A stretch of 64,000 nt of DNA, taken from Bradyrhizobium genosp. SA-3 (GTDB lineage: Bacteria > Pseudomonadota > Alphaproteobacteria > Rhizobiales > Xanthobacteraceae). Position 1 is the first letter of the stretch, and every line of letters begins with the position of its first letter. The translations under genes were made by a program, and so were the position numbers. The notes under the pieces are model-generated. The model did no database searches and had not been told where the DNA came from. It saw only the letters and a list, made by a program, of their open reading frames with translations. Shown one piece after another: positions 62,727 to 64,000 of the stretch. The stretch is from contig NZ_PSRT01000034.1 in the NCBI RefSeq assembly GCF_004212635.1, forward strand, positions 1 through 64,000. The letters are read 5' to 3'.

Positions 62727-63386
62727 ATGGCTAAGACGTCATCGAAGAAAAAATCGAATTCGCCGCACGCCGGTGCTGGCGCAGGCGACGACGAGTCCGC
62801 GCGCGGGCGTTTGCTGAGCGCCGCGACCCATCTGTTCTGCAAGAACGGCATCAATGCCACCGGCATCGATGCGATCATCGAGGAAGCCGGCACCGCGAAG
62901 ACCACGCTCTATAAATTGTTCGGCTCCAAGACCAACCTCGTCAACGCGGTGCTGGAGAGCGAAGGCAAGCAGTGGCGCGAATGGTTCATCGGCGCGATGG
63001 AGCAAGGCGGCGGTGATGCGCAGGCGAAACTGACGCGCATCTTCCCCGCGCTGAAGAGCTGGTTCGCCGAAGAACGCTTCTACGGCTGCCCCTTCATCAA
63101 CGCCGTCGGCGAGCACGACAAGGACCAGAAGCTGTTCCGCAACATCGCGTTGAAGCACAAGAAAATCGTGCTCGGCCACATCGAGAAACTCGCCGGCGAG
63201 TTCGGCTCCAGCGAGCCCACCGTGCTCGCGCACCAGCTCGGCCTCATCATCGACGGCGCCATCGTCGCGGCGATGATCTCGCGCGATCCGGGCGTTGCCG
63301 ATACCGCCGCGCTTGCGGCAGGTCCCCTGCTCAGCCAGTCGAAGACGAAGAAGAAGCGCGCGGCGGACCAGCTAGAGGCAGTGTGA
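62727..63386 (+). CDS. TetR-family transcriptional regulator
   Basis: The 219-residue protein begins with a Lys/Ser-rich leader, then a TetR helix-turn-helix (about 26-72) with LLSAATHLFCKNGINATGI, IIEEAGTAKTTLYKLFGSK and NLVNAVLE. The ligand domain contains a WFAEERFYGCPFINA segment of a TetR subgroup with a conserved Cys (GCPFIN), which may sense a thiol or electrophile. It is divergent from the OsmC operon and is its likely repressor. The ATG at 62727 has no strong ribosome site. Confidence 0.88.
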   Translation: MAKTSSKKKSNSPHAGAGAGDDESARGRLLSAATHLFCKNGINATGIDAIIEEAGTAKTTLYKLFGSKTNLVNAVLESEGKQWREWFIGAMEQGGGDAQAKLTRIFPALKSWFAEERFYGCPFINAVGEHDKDQKLFRNIALKHKKIVLGHIEKLAGEFGSSEPTVLAHQLGLIIDGAIVAAMISRDPGVADTAALAAGPLLSQSKTKKKRAADQLEAV

Positions 63387-63398
63387 TCGGTCTCATCC

Positions 63399-63466
63399 GT
63401 AGCCCGCATGAGCGCAGCGACATGCGGGAACACCGTCCCGGATATCGCTCCGCTCATCCGGGCTAC
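63399..63466. repeat. REP-like intergenic palindrome
   Basis: GTAGCCCGCATGAGCG at 63399-63414 and CGCTCATCCGGGCTAC near the right end are nearly complementary; GACATGCGGGAACACCGTCCCGGAT lies between in shorter parts. Repeats beginning GTAGCCCG are dispersed in many Proteobacteria. Located after the TetR stop. Confidence 0.7.
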
Positions 63467-63571
63467 GAAGATTCAGGAGGTGGGCAAAGGCGCGCAGCGC
63501 CGTGGCCACGAATTCTGTCGCAACGTTGCCGATCGACATCGGTGGGCACGCTGCGCTTTGCCTAACAACAG

Positions 63572-64000
63572 TCAGCGGCTCGCTCGCAACGCGCCAAGCT
63601 CGACGTCGGCGGCCTGTTTCTCTATGAAGGTCTTCGGGCAATCAGCTGCCGCCAAGTCGAACAGCCTCAACGCCTCTTCCTTGGAGCCGCCCTGCAGTGC
63701 GCGCTCAGCAATATAGAAATTCGCCTCGCAGACCTGCGCCTTCTTCTTCGTGGGGTCGGCATCGTCCGCCGCGCTGAGCACTTGCTCCGGCGTCATTGTG
63801 CCAAGAAAGAGATTGACGATCGGCGCGGGCCATTTCGCCGCGTCCAGCTGCTTTGCAGCCTCGCTCAGCTGGCTCGGTTGGTCACTGCGCCTTGCAAGAA
63901 TTTCGCGCCATACGACCGGATAGGCATCCTTTGGATTGAGCAGGATCGCCTGATCCAGGTCGGTCAACGATTTGGTGAATGAAGCACTCTGCCAATAGAT
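63572..64000 (-). CDS. TPR-like protein, N-terminus cut by window edge
   Basis: The last 142 residues of a gene that starts beyond the right edge; the frame stays open to base 64000 (IYWQSASFTKS continuing into LTDLDQAILLNPKDAYPVVW). The LNPKDA and AEANFYIAER-like helical repeats, including CEANFYIAERALQGGSKEEALRLFDLAAADCP, resemble TPR/Sel1-type tandem helices of lipoprotein NlpI-like proteins. Function unknown. A TTG at 63967 is an internal codon, not a start. Confidence 0.75.
   Translation of the reverse strand: MYWQSASFTKSLTDLDQAILLNPKDAYPVVWREILARRSDQPSQLSEAAKQLDAAKWPAPIVNLFLGTMTPEQVLSAADDADPTKKKAQVCEANFYIAERALQGGSKEEALRLFDLAAADCPKTFIEKQAADVELGALRASR

Overview
The window is high-GC chromosomal DNA (most codons end in G or C) that reads like Bradyrhizobium or a close relative in the Nitrobacteraceae. 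Pointers are the gene content (rpe, purB, rpsD and a purC-purS-purQ-purL-bolA-grxD series, an alphaproteobacterial ATP-synthase zeta-type protein, cyn-type ABC genes), the many TRAP, ABC and LysR genes, and several families of intergenic palindromic repeats of a kind common in these genomes. The assignment is inference from reading alone. I recognised no rRNA, tRNA, CRISPR array, prophage or intact insertion sequence.

Layout. 0-2.9 kb: KTSC protein, EF-hand protein, rpe and three very small genes. 2.9-7.3 kb: five leftward genes (MotA/TolQ/ExbB-like channel, membrane-anchored DUF2135-like protein, two-TM protein, calcineurin-type phosphoesterase, protein kinase fused to a UspA domain). 7.5-9.5 kb: sensor kinase and NarL-type regulator. 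9.6-13.8 kb: TetR gene with a 33-codon companion and a clear promoter/operator, purB, M20 amidohydrolase. 13.8-19.6 kb: two tandem exported caspase-like proteins and an acyl-CoA synthetase. 19.8-24.9 kb: SecD head without its membrane channel, cyclic-nucleotide-binding membrane protein, murI, HpaI-type aldolase, stand-alone E2-type acyltransferase. 25-30 kb: rpsD with terminator, an antitoxin whose ParE partner carries a nonsense codon, threonine aldolase, two tandem serine hydrolases.

30-51 kb: the purine series purC>purS>purQ>purL>bolA>grxD lies in order on the minus strand but is separated by unrelated inserts (egtB-egtD for ergothioneine, LtrA, DUF427, DUF1328, acyltransferase, thioesterase, DMT transporter, TRAP system with a SAF/NAD oxidoreductase and LysR, orphan TTT receptor, CorA). 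51-59.6 kb: zeta-type protein, LysR with a divergent PEP-mutase/ICL-family enzyme, then cynS with a three-gene ABC importer. The importer faces a divergently transcribed sigma-54 activator. The gap between them holds a near-consensus -24/-12 promoter and three identical-format palindromes. 59.6-64 kb: a leftward OsmC / acyl-CoA-dehydrogenase-like / sulfurtransferase operon facing a TetR gene, then a TPR-like gene cut by the right edge.

Most notable points: the sigma-54 control region of the cyn operon (57.5-57.66 kb); the MotA/DUF2135/phosphoesterase/kinase-Usp gene set; the TetR operator with a mini-gene at 10.65-10.92 kb; the inactivated ParE toxin; and the soluble SecD-like and E2-only proteins. 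All starts were chosen by reading start codons, Shine-Dalgarno matches and overlaps by eye; no database search was run.
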